IMG/VR virus record: IMGVR_UViG_3300021519_000021
Coordinates: 1 to 39,350 of that record
DNA length: 39,350 bases
Source of the DNA: a virus
Reading direction: 5' to 3' (one strand)
Shown here one piece after another: positions 29,070 to 38,028 of this stretch (the stretch's first letter is position 1; every line of letters starts with the position of its first letter). The notes under the pieces are model-generated. The model ran no database searches. It had not been told where the DNA came from and saw only the letters and a list, made by a program, of their open reading frames with translations. The position numbers were made by a program, and so were the translations under genes.

Positions 29070-30680
29070 ATGGCTAACAACTCTGCCGAAATGTTCGGCA
29101 CTAACGACCCGAAGGAACTGGCGCTCCGCACCGATGCCTTCAACGAAGCAATCAGCAAGTCTCTCCAGTCGGCTGACATGGCGCAGGCAACACCAAACAC
29201 CAACAAGTCGTTCGGTCTTGACCCTGTGTCGATCGGCAATCAGATCGCCGCACAGCGCGAGATTCTGAAAGACATCACGGTTGGCTCAACTGTGTCCGGT
29301 GGTATCTACACCGCTGGTTCACCAATCGGTTCGGGCATTGTCCCGTTCGACTTGGAGGCACCCGCCAAGTACCTCGCACCACGCCCAACGCCACTGCGTA
29401 ACAAGATGCCACGACTCAAGGGTTCCGGCACTTCGCACCGTTACAAGCGCATCACCGCAATCACTGGTTCCGGTACAGGTCAGGGTGACATCCATCCCGG
29501 TCTGTCAGAGATCACGCAAAACAACTTTGCACCTGCAGGCGCATCACAATCGTTGTACTACGCACGCGGCTCCAAGATCGCCTACACCGGTGACGACAAG
29601 ATCGTCCCTTACTACCAGTTCGGTCTTTCAGACTCGGTGTCATGGGCAGCACAGTACGCCGGTCAAGGCTTCCAAGACATCCGCTCACTGTCGGCACAGT
29701 CGTTGCTTTACTCGTCCATGCTGATGGAAGAGAAGATGATGCTCATGGGCCGCGGTGCAACTGGCGGCGGTTTCGTTGGCGCACTCACCGCACCAACGAT
29801 CACGCTGTCTGCCCGTGCCGCTACCACTGGCGAAACTGGTTTCGCTTCGACAGGAACCCTGTATGTGGCGGCAACCGCTGACGCAGGTTCGTTCGGTCAG
29901 AGCGCTGCTTCAGCGATCGTGTCGCAGGCTTGGACAGCCGGTCAGGTCATCGTTGCAACAGTGTCGGTGCCATCGGTCGGCGCGCTTGGATACCGTTTCT
30001 ACAGCGGCACTGTGAGCGGTCTCACGACACAGTTCTACAACGGTCGTTCGGGCAGCAACACGTTCGTGATTAGCGGACCTGCTCTCACAAGCGGCGCGGT
30101 TGCCACGGCTGTTGATACCTCATCGTACGCTCAGGGTTATGACGGCATCATGGCAATCGTGACCGGTGCGGACTCGGGTTACCGCAAGGTTCTTAACTCA
30201 ACGTTCTCGGGCACCTCGCCGGGCGCTGAGTTCCAGACCTGTTTCAGCGCACTGTATGACGCAGTGAAGGCTGACCCTGACGAAATTCTGTTTAACGGTG
30301 CAGACCGCAAGCAGATCAGCGAGTTGCTGAAGAATAACTCCAGCACGAACTACCGCCTCACACTCCAGCAGGACGAGGTTGGCAACGCTGTCATCGGCAG
30401 TGTCATCACCGCAATCCAGAACGAGGTGACCGGCAAGGTCGTCCCGATGACGGTGCATCCGTGGATGCCACAGGGCAACACTGCGGTGCTGTCGTATCAG
30501 TTGCCGATTCCTGATTCGCAGGTGTCGAACGTGTGGACTTCGGTCAACGTGCAGGACTACACCGGCATCAACTGGCCGGTCACTCAGTTTGAGTACGAAA
30601 CCTCCAGCTACTGGTACGGAACATTCCTGTGCTACGCACCGGCATGGAACGGGTCAATCACCGGCATCACTGCCGCTTGA
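29070..30680 (+). CDS. Major capsid protein with inserted domain
   Basis: 536 residues, long for an HK97-fold capsid. AAAGGG upstream is its ribosome binding site. N-terminal helix (ELALRTDAFNEAISKSLQ), then SGGIYTAGSPIGSGIVPFDLEAPAKYLAPRPTPLRNKMP as expected for the N-arm/E-loop region, a helical part (YAGQGFQDIRSLSAQSLLYSSMLMEEKMML, spine-helix-like) and a C-terminal LPIPDSQVSNVWTSVNVQDYTGINWPV. Residues about 235-375 are a Ser/Thr/Gly-rich beta stretch that looks like a surface insertion. Codons are more C-rich than in neighbours, fitting high expression. A strong RNA stem follows at 30689. Confidence 0.85.
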   Translation: MANNSAEMFGTNDPKELALRTDAFNEAISKSLQSADMAQATPNTNKSFGLDPVSIGNQIAAQREILKDITVGSTVSGGIYTAGSPIGSGIVPFDLEAPAKYLAPRPTPLRNKMPRLKGSGTSHRYKRITAITGSGTGQGDIHPGLSEITQNNFAPAGASQSLYYARGSKIAYTGDDKIVPYYQFGLSDSVSWAAQYAGQGFQDIRSLSAQSLLYSSMLMEEKMMLMGRGATGGGFVGALTAPTITLSARAATTGETGFASTGTLYVAATADAGSFGQSAASAIVSQAWTAGQVIVATVSVPSVGALGYRFYSGTVSGLTTQFYNGRSGSNTFVISGPALTSGAVATAVDTSSYAQGYDGIMAIVTGADSGYRKVLNSTFSGTSPGAEFQTCFSALYDAVKADPDEILFNGADRKQISELLKNNSSTNYRLTLQQDEVGNAVIGSVITAIQNEVTGKVVPMTVHPWMPQGNTAVLSYQLPIPDSQVSNVWTSVNVQDYTGINWPVTQFEYETSSYWYGTFLCYAPAWNGSITGITAA

Positions 30681-30688
30681 TAACAATC

Positions 30689-30732
30689 GTGTGCGGTCGG
30701 GCGGGACACCCATCTGTCGCCCGACCGCACAC
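30689..30732 (+). terminator. Strong hairpin after the major capsid gene, no U-tract
   Basis: Perfect 15-bp GC-rich stem (GTGTGCGGTCGGGCG at 30689-30703, complement at 30718-30732) with a 14-base loop. There is no run of T after it, so it may be a U-less actinobacterial terminator, a partial attenuator, or a stabiliser of the capsid mRNA 3-prime end. Confidence 0.65.
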
Positions 30733-30750
30733 ACTTGATGGGGAGTACAA

Positions 30751-31029
30751 ATGAAACGATTACTACCGCCCGACAAGGCGGTTCTGGAGACTGGCGTGCC
30801 ACGCGCTAACGGTGGCGAAACTGTTTACAGGCAGCACCGTGACGGCACCATCCATGTTGCTGATGCTGATGTGCGGGCGCTCAAACAGGCGGGCTACACA
30901 ACACCGTCTGCGGGCGGTTTCGCCCGGTCGCATGGGTGGCGTTGCGATGACTGCGGGTTCCACGGTTACTTCCGCAAATGTGGTCGCTGTAAGGGCGAGA
31001 ACACGCGCCGAGGCGATGCTGTAAGTTAG
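30751..31029 (+). CDS. Small protein with C-terminal zinc ribbon, between capsid and connector genes
   Basis: 92 residues, with GGGGAG upstream as ribosome binding site. The C-terminal third has CDDCGFHGYFRKCGRCKG, a CxxC...CxxC zinc ribbon. The N-terminal part (VYRQHRDGTIHVADADVRALKQAGY) resembles a small head-linked domain. Possible role in head completion; not certain. Confidence 0.6.
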   Translation: MKRLLPPDKAVLETGVPRANGGETVYRQHRDGTIHVADADVRALKQAGYTTPSAGGFARSHGWRCDDCGFHGYFRKCGRCKGENTRRGDAVS

Positions 31030-31045
31030 GTGAAAAGGAGATGAC

Positions 31046-31930
31046 ATGGCGCAGAAACTGACAACACTTTCACCGCTTTTCTCCACACCATATTTGACCG
31101 TTGCCGAGTACAAACAGGCACCGACCGGTGTTGATGTGGATGACTTTGTGGGCGGTGGTTCCATTGGTCTGAACGATCAGGAACTGACCAACGTGATTGC
31201 CCGTGCGTCATCGTGGATGGATGCACACTGCGGGCAGGTGTTGGGCGCTACACAGGACACCGAGTCGTTCCGTGCACGCACCTCGCGTGACGGGTTTCTG
31301 CGGGTGCACCCGAGGTACTGGCCGATCATTAGTGTTGTGTCTGCGTCGTTTGGTGGCAGCCCGTCGCTGATGAGCGCGTTGGATGTGTCTACCGCATGGC
31401 TTGAGCCGATGGCGGTGGTGTTCTCGCTGTCGTATGGTTCATCGTTCAGCGGGCAGTTACAGTTCTCGCGTGTGATGAGTTTGACGCAGGAACAGTTTGT
31501 CACGATGACATATGTGAACGGGTACGCGAACACTGTGCTGACCGCACCGATGTTGGCGGCTGCGACCACGATGACGGTTAGCGACACGACCGGGTTTCAG
31601 CCGGGCATGTCGTTCCGAGTGTATGACGGCACAAACAGCGAGTTGCTGAAAGTGTCATCCACCTATGTGCCCGCCACCGGTGCGGGCGCTGTAACGCTGT
31701 CTGCGGGCTGCGCATACGCACATGCGGCATCGGTATCAATTTCGGCTTTGCCGCCCGCTGTGAAGCAAGCAGCTATCTCTATGGTGAACGTGATCCTGAA
31801 GTCACGCGGTAACAGTGCGCTAGTGATGGGCGGGCTGACACCCGGTCAGATACAGACGAACAACCCTGCGGTCGCTAACGATTACGAAATGGCGTGTTCG
31901 TTACTGGCACCGTATCGACGGATTCGCTGA
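31046..31930 (+). CDS. Head-tail connector (adaptor) protein with inserted beta domain
   Basis: 294 residues with AAGGAG ribosome binding site. Helical start and end fit gp6/gp15-type adaptors (LTVAEYKQAPTG, ELTNVIARASSWMDAHCGQVL, PAVKQAAISMVNVILKSRG, EMACSLLAPYRRIR). The middle (about 110-230) is a long beta-rich insertion including TTMTVSDTTGFQPGMSFRVYD. Position after the capsid gene agrees. It closes the head and docks to the portal. Confidence 0.7.
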   Translation: MAQKLTTLSPLFSTPYLTVAEYKQAPTGVDVDDFVGGGSIGLNDQELTNVIARASSWMDAHCGQVLGATQDTESFRARTSRDGFLRVHPRYWPIISVVSASFGGSPSLMSALDVSTAWLEPMAVVFSLSYGSSFSGQLQFSRVMSLTQEQFVTMTYVNGYANTVLTAPMLAAATTMTVSDTTGFQPGMSFRVYDGTNSELLKVSSTYVPATGAGAVTLSAGCAYAHAASVSISALPPAVKQAAISMVNVILKSRGNSALVMGGLTPGQIQTNNPAVANDYEMACSLLAPYRRIR

Positions 31931-32418
31931 TGTCACGCGCCACAGTACGCGCTGCGGTCGCCGCCTACTTTGCGCCACCGGTCGTCACCGGGCTGAACAA
32001 AGTGTTCTCGGCAGCACCTAAGCGCATCGAAGGAACTTGGTTTCGTTACGGGCAGCCCGGCGGCACATGGTCGGGTGCGGTCGGTGTCATCAACATTATT
32101 TCCGAGTCGGAAGAACGCATCGCCATCGGTGGCGAAACGAGCGGAAAAAAGTGGGTTCATTACACAGTCGAAATGCAACTCTTTCAGCACTCGGTACGCA
32201 CACACAGTGAGGATGCAATGACCGACTTTGATGCCCTCGTTGATGGCTTCAAAGATGCGCTGCGGGCAGGTCGCAGATTAGATGATTACCCTGTGATATT
32301 TGAGGCAGGCGAACGCGAGTTGGTGGGCGAGTATGGTGAGCCAAAAGTTTTGGCAGACGGCGCAACCGAAATATGGGGCGCAGTACGTTTTGAGGTATCG
32401 GAGGTTTTGACAGCATGA
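31930..32418 (+). CDS. Head-tail joining / tail completion protein
   Basis: 162 residues from ATG 31930 (TGATG overlap). Mixed fold: RATVRAAVAAYFAPP, KKWVHYTVEMQLFQH, MTDFDALVDGFKDALRAG, WGAVRFEVSEVLTA. This strand-helix-strand layout at this locus fits tail terminator proteins, which cap the tail tube and join it to the head. Confidence 0.6.
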   Translation: MSRATVRAAVAAYFAPPVVTGLNKVFSAAPKRIEGTWFRYGQPGGTWSGAVGVINIISESEERIAIGGETSGKKWVHYTVEMQLFQHSVRTHSEDAMTDFDALVDGFKDALRAGRRLDDYPVIFEAGERELVGEYGEPKVLADGATEIWGAVRFEVSEVLTA

Positions 32419-32567
32419 AGATCACAGTGACTGACGAACGAGTGTTTCCCACACTTGGCATCATCGCGCAGCCGGGCGACACGGTGGAAGTGCCCGACAC
32501 GGATGTTGTAGTGTCAAAGAAAACGAACGCAAAGGAAGTGATCGCTGATGGCACTGCCACGGTCTAG
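32415..32567 (+). CDS. Small hypothetical protein before the major tail protein
   Basis: 50 residues, ATGA overlap with the previous gene and a 20-base overlap with the tail protein gene. Beta-like (KITVTDERVFPTLG, GDTVEVPDTDVVVSKK) with a SH3-like feel. Similar small genes lie here in other siphoviruses. Function unknown. Confidence 0.5.
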   Translation: MKITVTDERVFPTLGIIAQPGDTVEVPDTDVVVSKKTNAKEVIADGTATV

Positions 32568-33543
32568 GTCTTATTTGGGAATCGCAAAAGAAACGCGCCC
32601 GGCTGCCGGTGCTGCGCCGACCGCTGTCGCCGCCACCGACTTCATTCCGTATACGTCGATTACGCCTGCGGACAACATCCAGTATTTGGATGACAAAGGC
32701 GTGCGCGGTTCGATGACCGACCTGTACGGTTTGGTGCAAGGCAACATCTATTCCGAGTTTGAGTTCGCTGGGGATGTGTTCGCTGACACCATCGGTTACC
32801 CGTTGGCGGGTGTGCTTGGCGATGTGGTGACCACAGGTGCGTCGGCACCGTTCTCGCACGCAATCAGCACACTGAACTCACAGACCACGAACGGTCAACC
32901 GACCACGTTCACGCTGTCTGATTACTACGGTTTGGGTGCCGCTACGACACGCCAGTTTGCCGGTGTGCAGTTCCAGTCTGTTGACCTCAAGTTCACCGCT
33001 GACGCATTGCTGACCTACAGCGCAAAAGCGCTCGGGTATCAGTCGGCAACCGCAGCAAACCCGACACCATCGTTCTCCACGCTCACTCCGATCCCGTCGT
33101 GGGTCGGTGCGGTGACACTCAACGCGGCTTCGTCAATCTTGGTTGCCGAAGGTAACTGCACGATCGAACGTCCGGTCACACCGATCTTCACCGTGGACAA
33201 CAACCAAAGGCCGTATCAGTTGTTCGCTGGCGCTGTGTCGGCTTCGGGCGCGCTGAACCTTGTCTTTGAGACTGACACGCAGTTGCTGTTGTTCCTCAAC
33301 AACACGCAACCGAACCTTGTGGTGGACTTCTCGCAGGGAACTGGCGCAGCGCTGACGCAAGTGAAGATCAACATGACGAAGGCTGCGATCACTGTTGGCG
33401 CGATCAAGCGCGACAAGGACTATGTGGAACTGGCGCTGACGTACCGGGCGATCGCTAACACAACTGATGCGGGTGCGTCGGCTGGTTACTCACCGATCAA
33501 GGTGACGTTGCAGAACGCCAAGCCAAGCGCCACTTACGCCTAA
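32548..33543 (+). CDS. Major tail (tube) protein
   Basis: 331 residues, with AAAGGAAG about 10 bases before the ATG. Beta-rich; features include SYLGIAKETRPAAGAAPTAVAA at the start, NIYSEFEFAGDVFADTIGYPL, VQFQSVDLKFTADALLTYSAKALG and KDYVELALTYRAIANTTD near the end, in line with actinophage tail tube proteins. It polymerises around the tape measure. The tail chaperone pair follows. Confidence 0.8.
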   Translation: MALPRSRSYLGIAKETRPAAGAAPTAVAATDFIPYTSITPADNIQYLDDKGVRGSMTDLYGLVQGNIYSEFEFAGDVFADTIGYPLAGVLGDVVTTGASAPFSHAISTLNSQTTNGQPTTFTLSDYYGLGAATTRQFAGVQFQSVDLKFTADALLTYSAKALGYQSATAANPTPSFSTLTPIPSWVGAVTLNAASSILVAEGNCTIERPVTPIFTVDNNQRPYQLFAGAVSASGALNLVFETDTQLLLFLNNTQPNLVVDFSQGTGAALTQVKINMTKAAITVGAIKRDKDYVELALTYRAIANTTDAGASAGYSPIKVTLQNAKPSATYA

Positions 33544-33574
33544 CCGAAACGAAAAAAACGAAAGATGGGATGAT

Positions 33575-33955
33575 ATGAAACGCGAGAACGTAACAGGCGG
33601 CTGGGTTGATTATCGTGAACCCGAGGACACACCCGAGCGGTTGCGTCGCAGGGTCACCACGATGGCAGGCAAAGCGGCGGGCATCGCACAGCGCATGGGT
33701 GGCGACTCGCTGCCCGACGGTCAGGTTGCCGAAATCGCCACAGACGACATGCAGTTTCTGCTGGAGTTCAATGATGCGGTAGCTATGTGTTTAGTCATGG
33801 GTTGGTCATTCGATGCGCCTGTGACCGCAGACGGTTTGCTTGATGTGCCCGCTGCCGCCTATGACGAAATCATCCGTCATGGGCAGGCACTCGTTGTGCG
33901 TTTGTTGCCCAACTTTTCGATCGACCCTGACCCAAAAGTCCCTACCGCGAACTGA
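33575..33955 (+). CDS. Tail assembly chaperone, zero-frame product (G-like)
   Basis: 126 residues. Acidic and helical (TPERLRRRVTTMAGKAAG, DDMQFLLEFNDAVAMCLVMGW). Its place between major tail protein and tape measure gene and the slippery site 18 bases before its stop make it the G-type chaperone that keeps the tape measure protein soluble. Confidence 0.75.
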   Translation: MKRENVTGGWVDYREPEDTPERLRRRVTTMAGKAAGIAQRMGGDSLPDGQVAEIATDDMQFLLEFNDAVAMCLVMGWSFDAPVTADGLLDVPAAAYDEIIRHGQALVVRLLPNFSIDPDPKVPTAN

Positions 33956-34158
33956 AACGCATCGGTGACGGTTTGCGGGGAATGTCCGACGAACGGTTCC
34001 CGGTGCGACCCGAGTTTCGTGACTACCGACTAGCAAAAACGTTTGGCTGGACACGGCAGCAAATTGATGAACAACCTGCGGTGTGGTTGGATTGGTTGCT
34101 GATGATTGACGGCAAAGTTCGTGAGGTAGAAGCGAATGCAGGTAACGGCGAATATTGA
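33575..34158 (+). CDS. Tail assembly chaperone -1 frameshift fusion (GT-like)
   Basis: A -1 shift at 33937 joins the first 121 residues to 73 residues in the other frame. Those continue SPYRELKRIGDG, then FPVRPEFRDYRLAKTFGWTRQQI and end at the TGA at 34156-34158. The -1 frame has no stop between the slip site and this end. Lambda-type phages make such a GT fusion in small amounts, where T binds the tail tube protein. The ATG at 33982 is poor as an independent start, so the fusion is the better reading. Confidence 0.7.
33931..33937 (+). other. Slippery heptamer for programmed -1 frameshift
   Basis: C CCA AAA in the correct register (zero-frame codons CCA at 33932 and AAA at 33935), the X XXY YYZ form, followed by G. 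It lies 15 bases before the zero-frame TGA. Confidence 0.72.
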
Positions 34159-34594
34159 CGATGGCGGGTGGAGCAAACGGTTTGCTGCGTTTGCCGCTCG
34201 CGATCTTGACACCGCTGTGAGGCGTGCCGTCAAAGAGGTCGCGTTTCAGGGCAAAAAAGAAGTTACCGGGCGCGAGGGTTTGTCAAAATATCCGCGTCAT
34301 AAGGCGGGCACAGTTACGTCATCGCCACCGAGTGAGCCACCGGCGCAGATGAGCACAGCGCTGAAAAAGTCGGTGAAGGATGAACCTGCGGTGCGTGTCG
34401 GGTTTGGTTCCTATACCGCATCGGTGATGACTGCGATGGAGTATGCGCGCGCACAGGAGTTTGGTATTCCCGGCAGGCTGCCTGCCCGCCCGTTTATGCA
34501 ACCTGCGTATGACAGAATGATTGCGGGCGGTAATGCGCAGCGCATCTTCGATAGCAGGATGATGGAAGAACTGGACAAACTTCGTGGCAAGTAA
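34136..34594 (+). CDS. HK97 gp10-like neck/tail protein
   Basis: 152 residues; ATG 34136 overlaps the frameshift product by 23 bases. Features of the gp10-like family: SKRFAAFAARDLDTAVRRAVKEVAFQGKKEV, then GTVTSSPPSEPPAQMSTALKKSV, YARAQEFGIPGRLPARPFMQPAYDRM. This family is usually encoded before the tail tube gene; here it follows the chaperones, which is uncommon. Confidence 0.68.
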   Translation: MQVTANIDDGGWSKRFAAFAARDLDTAVRRAVKEVAFQGKKEVTGREGLSKYPRHKAGTVTSSPPSEPPAQMSTALKKSVKDEPAVRVGFGSYTASVMTAMEYARAQEFGIPGRLPARPFMQPAYDRMIAGGNAQRIFDSRMMEELDKLRGK

Positions 34595-37163
34595 CACACC
34601 GATCAGGATCACGTTCGCCGGTAACGCTACAGGTCTGCTACAAGCGGCTGAGAGCGCGCAGAAGTCGTTGGCGGGTGTAACCACTGGAACCAAGCATATG
34701 GCGCAGCAGACGGCGGCTGCGTCGGCGCACACGGTCGCTGCGAGTTCGTCTGCCAGTCAGGGTCTGGCGAACATGGCTGCGAGTGTGCAGAAGTTCTGGA
34801 ATGACTCGGCAAAGGCGACGTTGCACGCGTCGCAGCAAACGGCAGGTGCGTCGAAGCAGACGGTCGCTGCGTGGCATCAGACGGTCGGTGCGAGTTCTGC
34901 TGTCGGTCAGGGTTTCACAAACATGGCGGGCAAGGTGCAGCAGTCGTCTGCGAGTGTGCAGAAGTCTGCAACGGGCATCGCTAAAGGTGCAAAAGATATG
35001 TCTGCGGCGACACTCGCTGCGGGTGTTGCTGCCGGGCAGGTGTTCGCTGACATGGCGAAGAAGGCGTTGTCATGGGCAAAGGAATCTTTGGGTGCGTTTT
35101 CGTCACTGGCGGGTGAAGTACGCAAAATGAAAAGTCTGCTCGGTGGCACCGCTGAGGATATGTCGAAACTGCGTTTTGCTGCCGATGAGGTAGGCGTGTC
35201 ATCTGATGCGGTGACTCGAAGCATGGCAATCATGGCGACACATTTGCAGAAGAACGATGATGCTGCCAAACGGTTAGGTCTTTCGATGACTGACGCGCAG
35301 GGCAGAATGAAAACGTCGCCTGAAATACTTGGTGAGGTTTCCGACAAGTTAAACAGTATGGGCAACGGTTTGCAGCGCACGGCAGCCGCTAAAGAGTTGT
35401 TCGGAAAAGGTTTTGCCGAGATGAACCCGCTACTGGCGCAGGGTTCCGCAGGCATGAAAAAGTTCGGTGAGGAAGCCGAGAAGATGGGTTTGGTGCTGTC
35501 ACAAAAAGACTTGGACGCATCAAAGAAAATGAAACTGGCGTTCAAAGAAATGCACGCGTCAATCGAAGGTATCTATGTTTCCATAGGTCGCAACCTTGTG
35601 CCGGTGATGTTATTGATGGCGACCACCGCAAAGGATGTTGTGATGTGGTTCCGTAAGACATGGACGGAAGGCGGTGCGCTTTCGACTGTGCTGAAAGTGG
35701 TGGCGGGCGCGTTTGCTGTGGTGGTTGCTGGCATGGTGGTTTACATGGCAGTAACGAAAGCGGTTGCTGCGGTCACGTTGATTGCTGAGAAAGCGCAAGC
35801 AATCTTGAACGGCACTATGGAACTGTCACCGACAGGGCTGATCGTGGCAGGCATCTTGTTGCTGATCGCCGCGTTCATCTACCTTGTCAAAACTTTCAAG
35901 CCGGTCGGTGACGCTGTGATCTTGGTCGGCAAGATCATCGGCACAGTCATCGGGTGGGGCATCAGCATCGCGTTGAAAGGCATCAAACTATTCATTGATG
36001 GTCTGTCGTCAATGATGGACGCAGGGCTTGCGGTCGTTGCAGGATTCGCAAAAGTGGCCGACGCGATCGGCGGGTTCTTCGGGTTCGACACAGGTCTTGC
36101 GGGCAAAGTCGAATCGGTGCGAAACGGATTGCGTGATATCACCGGGGCGATCGACACAACGCTCAACTCATGGGCTGACACTGCCAAAGATAAGGGCGGC
36201 GAAGTCGGTGAGAAACTGGCAAAAGGTTTGGTTGATGCAATCAAGAACCTGAAAATGCCGACACTCGGCGGCAAGACACCAAACACTGACCTACCTACAG
36301 TGAATCCACCTGATGCGGGTGGCGGTGGCGGTGGCGGTAAGGCTGAGGCGACCGTGGATGCGATCGCACAGCGCAAACAGATGATCCTTGACTTCTTCAC
36401 AAATCTCATCGGTGCGAGTCGTGACGCGTTAAACGCAATCAGGTCAGCGGCTGTGGATGCTCGCAAACGCATGGATGAAATGGCAAAAGGGATACAGGAT
36501 TCACTGGCGGGTGCGTTCTCTATTTCGGCACTCACTGACTCATCGTTTGCACAGTATTTGGGTGTTGATGCGTTGCTTGCTGCGTTCCGAAAGAAACTGG
36601 CTGCGATGCGGTCGTTCGTTGCAAACGTGAAAAAACTGCGTGACCTCGGTTTGCCAGTAGAAATGTTGCAGGACATTGTGAGTGCGGGTGTGGAAGGTGG
36701 TGCTGCGGCGGCGCAGCTAATCGTGAACAACCCGTCAAGCATTAAAGACTTGCAGGCGTTACAGATCGAAATGACCGGGGCGACCGCTGAGGCGGGCGCG
36801 ACTATTTCGCAGGCGGTGATGGGTTCGCAGGTGTCGGCGCTGACCGCACAGGCGCAGTCTGCGCAGACACAGTTTGCCGGGTATCTGTATCAGGGTGCGT
36901 CGCTCGGGTATCAGCCGACTGCCGCTGATCTGTCTGCCGGTGGTACAAACATTTCTAATGAGGTCAACATTGATGTGTCCACGAACGCTGACCCGGCTGA
37001 GATCGCAGCGGCGGTCGCGTGGGCACTCAAGACCGGGCAGACGTTGGGCATGGGTTCGGCGGCTGCGATTCCTGCGCCGCCTGCGCCACCGATCACAGCG
37101 GGCAAGAAAAACACCAAGCTGGCACCGAAGGCGACTTCTTCTTTCGATCTGAACAGGATTTGA
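34584..37163 (+). CDS. Tail tape measure protein
   Basis: 859 residues from GTG 34584. The N-terminal part has related helical repeats (QTAAASAHTVAASSSASQGL, QTAGASKQTVAAWHQTVGAS, then NMAASVQKF / NMAGKVQQS). It continues with the Phage_tail_TP901-like core (SLAGEVRKMKSLLGGTAEDMSKLRFAADEVG), two or three hydrophobic segments at about 370-460, and a Gly-rich spacer near 575. At roughly 0.15 nm per residue it predicts a tail of about 130 nm. It sets tail length and helps DNA entry through the membrane. Confidence 0.9.
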   Translation: MASNTPIRITFAGNATGLLQAAESAQKSLAGVTTGTKHMAQQTAAASAHTVAASSSASQGLANMAASVQKFWNDSAKATLHASQQTAGASKQTVAAWHQTVGASSAVGQGFTNMAGKVQQSSASVQKSATGIAKGAKDMSAATLAAGVAAGQVFADMAKKALSWAKESLGAFSSLAGEVRKMKSLLGGTAEDMSKLRFAADEVGVSSDAVTRSMAIMATHLQKNDDAAKRLGLSMTDAQGRMKTSPEILGEVSDKLNSMGNGLQRTAAAKELFGKGFAEMNPLLAQGSAGMKKFGEEAEKMGLVLSQKDLDASKKMKLAFKEMHASIEGIYVSIGRNLVPVMLLMATTAKDVVMWFRKTWTEGGALSTVLKVVAGAFAVVVAGMVVYMAVTKAVAAVTLIAEKAQAILNGTMELSPTGLIVAGILLLIAAFIYLVKTFKPVGDAVILVGKIIGTVIGWGISIALKGIKLFIDGLSSMMDAGLAVVAGFAKVADAIGGFFGFDTGLAGKVESVRNGLRDITGAIDTTLNSWADTAKDKGGEVGEKLAKGLVDAIKNLKMPTLGGKTPNTDLPTVNPPDAGGGGGGGKAEATVDAIAQRKQMILDFFTNLIGASRDALNAIRSAAVDARKRMDEMAKGIQDSLAGAFSISALTDSSFAQYLGVDALLAAFRKKLAAMRSFVANVKKLRDLGLPVEMLQDIVSAGVEGGAAAAQLIVNNPSSIKDLQALQIEMTGATAEAGATISQAVMGSQVSALTAQAQSAQTQFAGYLYQGASLGYQPTAADLSAGGTNISNEVNIDVSTNADPAEIAAAVAWALKTGQTLGMGSAAAIPAPPAPPITAGKKNTKLAPKATSSFDLNRI

Positions 37164-37164
37164 C

Positions 37165-38019
37165 ATGGCATCACCATCGGTCGCATACGGGTTCAGTTTT
37201 AACGGGTGGTTGTTCGGTGGTGCCGGGCAGGGTGTGCAGGTGCTGTCTATCGACGGGCTTGAGGACATTCCGTCGCTACGCACACAGGATGAGGGTCGCG
37301 GGTACTCGGACGGTATGTGGACAGGTTCTGACGCGCTCAATAATCGGGCGATCACGATGACGTTGCAGATCATGTCTGATGCGAACGCACCCATGTCCAC
37401 CTATCTGACACAACTCAAGACCTACTTGATTTCGCAGACCACTGGCACAGGTGTGTTGCAGATGTTTCTGCCGGGTCGTGGTGTGCAGCGAGTCAACGCC
37501 CGTGTGCGTCGCCGCACCATACGCATAGATCCCGAATACACCTACGGGCGCGCTACAGCGGTCGTGGAGTTCTTCTGCCCTGATCCACGGATCTACAATG
37601 ACACGCAGACCACAGGCACGATGCTTGCCGCCTCGGGTGGTTCTCGCACCTACCCTCGCACATATAACCTCGCGTACTCGGGCGGCGCTGTCGGGTTATC
37701 GGTGACCCTGACTAACGCCGGGAACTATGAAACTTGGCCGGTGTTCACACTGTCGGGTGCGTGCGTCGCACCACAGATCACGAACATTACGACCGGGCAG
37801 GTGTTGACGTTCCCTGCGGTCACGATTGTGGACACCGATGTGATGGTGGTGAACACTGATCTGCGGGCGGTGCTGATGAACGGTGCAGCGGCACGCAATC
37901 TGTTAGGGAACGCCTCACAGTGGTTTTCGCTGCCCGCAGGTGTGCCCACAACGTTATTGCTGAGTGTTGCAGGCGGGTCACCGACCTGTGTGGTCAGCTA
38001 TCGTGACGCAAGTATTTAA
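37165..38019 (+). CDS. Distal tail protein (Dit-like)
   Basis: 284 residues, 1 base after the tape measure stop. N-terminal part is Dit-like: YGFSFNGWLFGGAGQGVQVLSIDGLEDIPSLRTQDEGRG, RAITMTLQIM, TTGTGVLQMFLPGRGVQRVNARVRRR, VVEFFCPDPRIYN. A C-terminal beta sandwich (VTLTNAGNYETWPVFTLSG) follows. It forms the ring that links tube to tail tip. No carbohydrate-binding motif is certain. Confidence 0.82.
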   Translation: MASPSVAYGFSFNGWLFGGAGQGVQVLSIDGLEDIPSLRTQDEGRGYSDGMWTGSDALNNRAITMTLQIMSDANAPMSTYLTQLKTYLISQTTGTGVLQMFLPGRGVQRVNARVRRRTIRIDPEYTYGRATAVVEFFCPDPRIYNDTQTTGTMLAASGGSRTYPRTYNLAYSGGAVGLSVTLTNAGNYETWPVFTLSGACVAPQITNITTGQVLTFPAVTIVDTDVMVVNTDLRAVLMNGAAARNLLGNASQWFSLPAGVPTTLLLSVAGGSPTCVVSYRDASI

Positions 38020-38028
38020 GGAGCAATC

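Noticed and set aside
35879-36742. Minus-strand frame of 287 codons opposite the tape measure gene
   Set aside because: Low-complexity Ala/Ser/Pro product, no ribosome binding site or promoter; it is a shadow of the tape measure gene.
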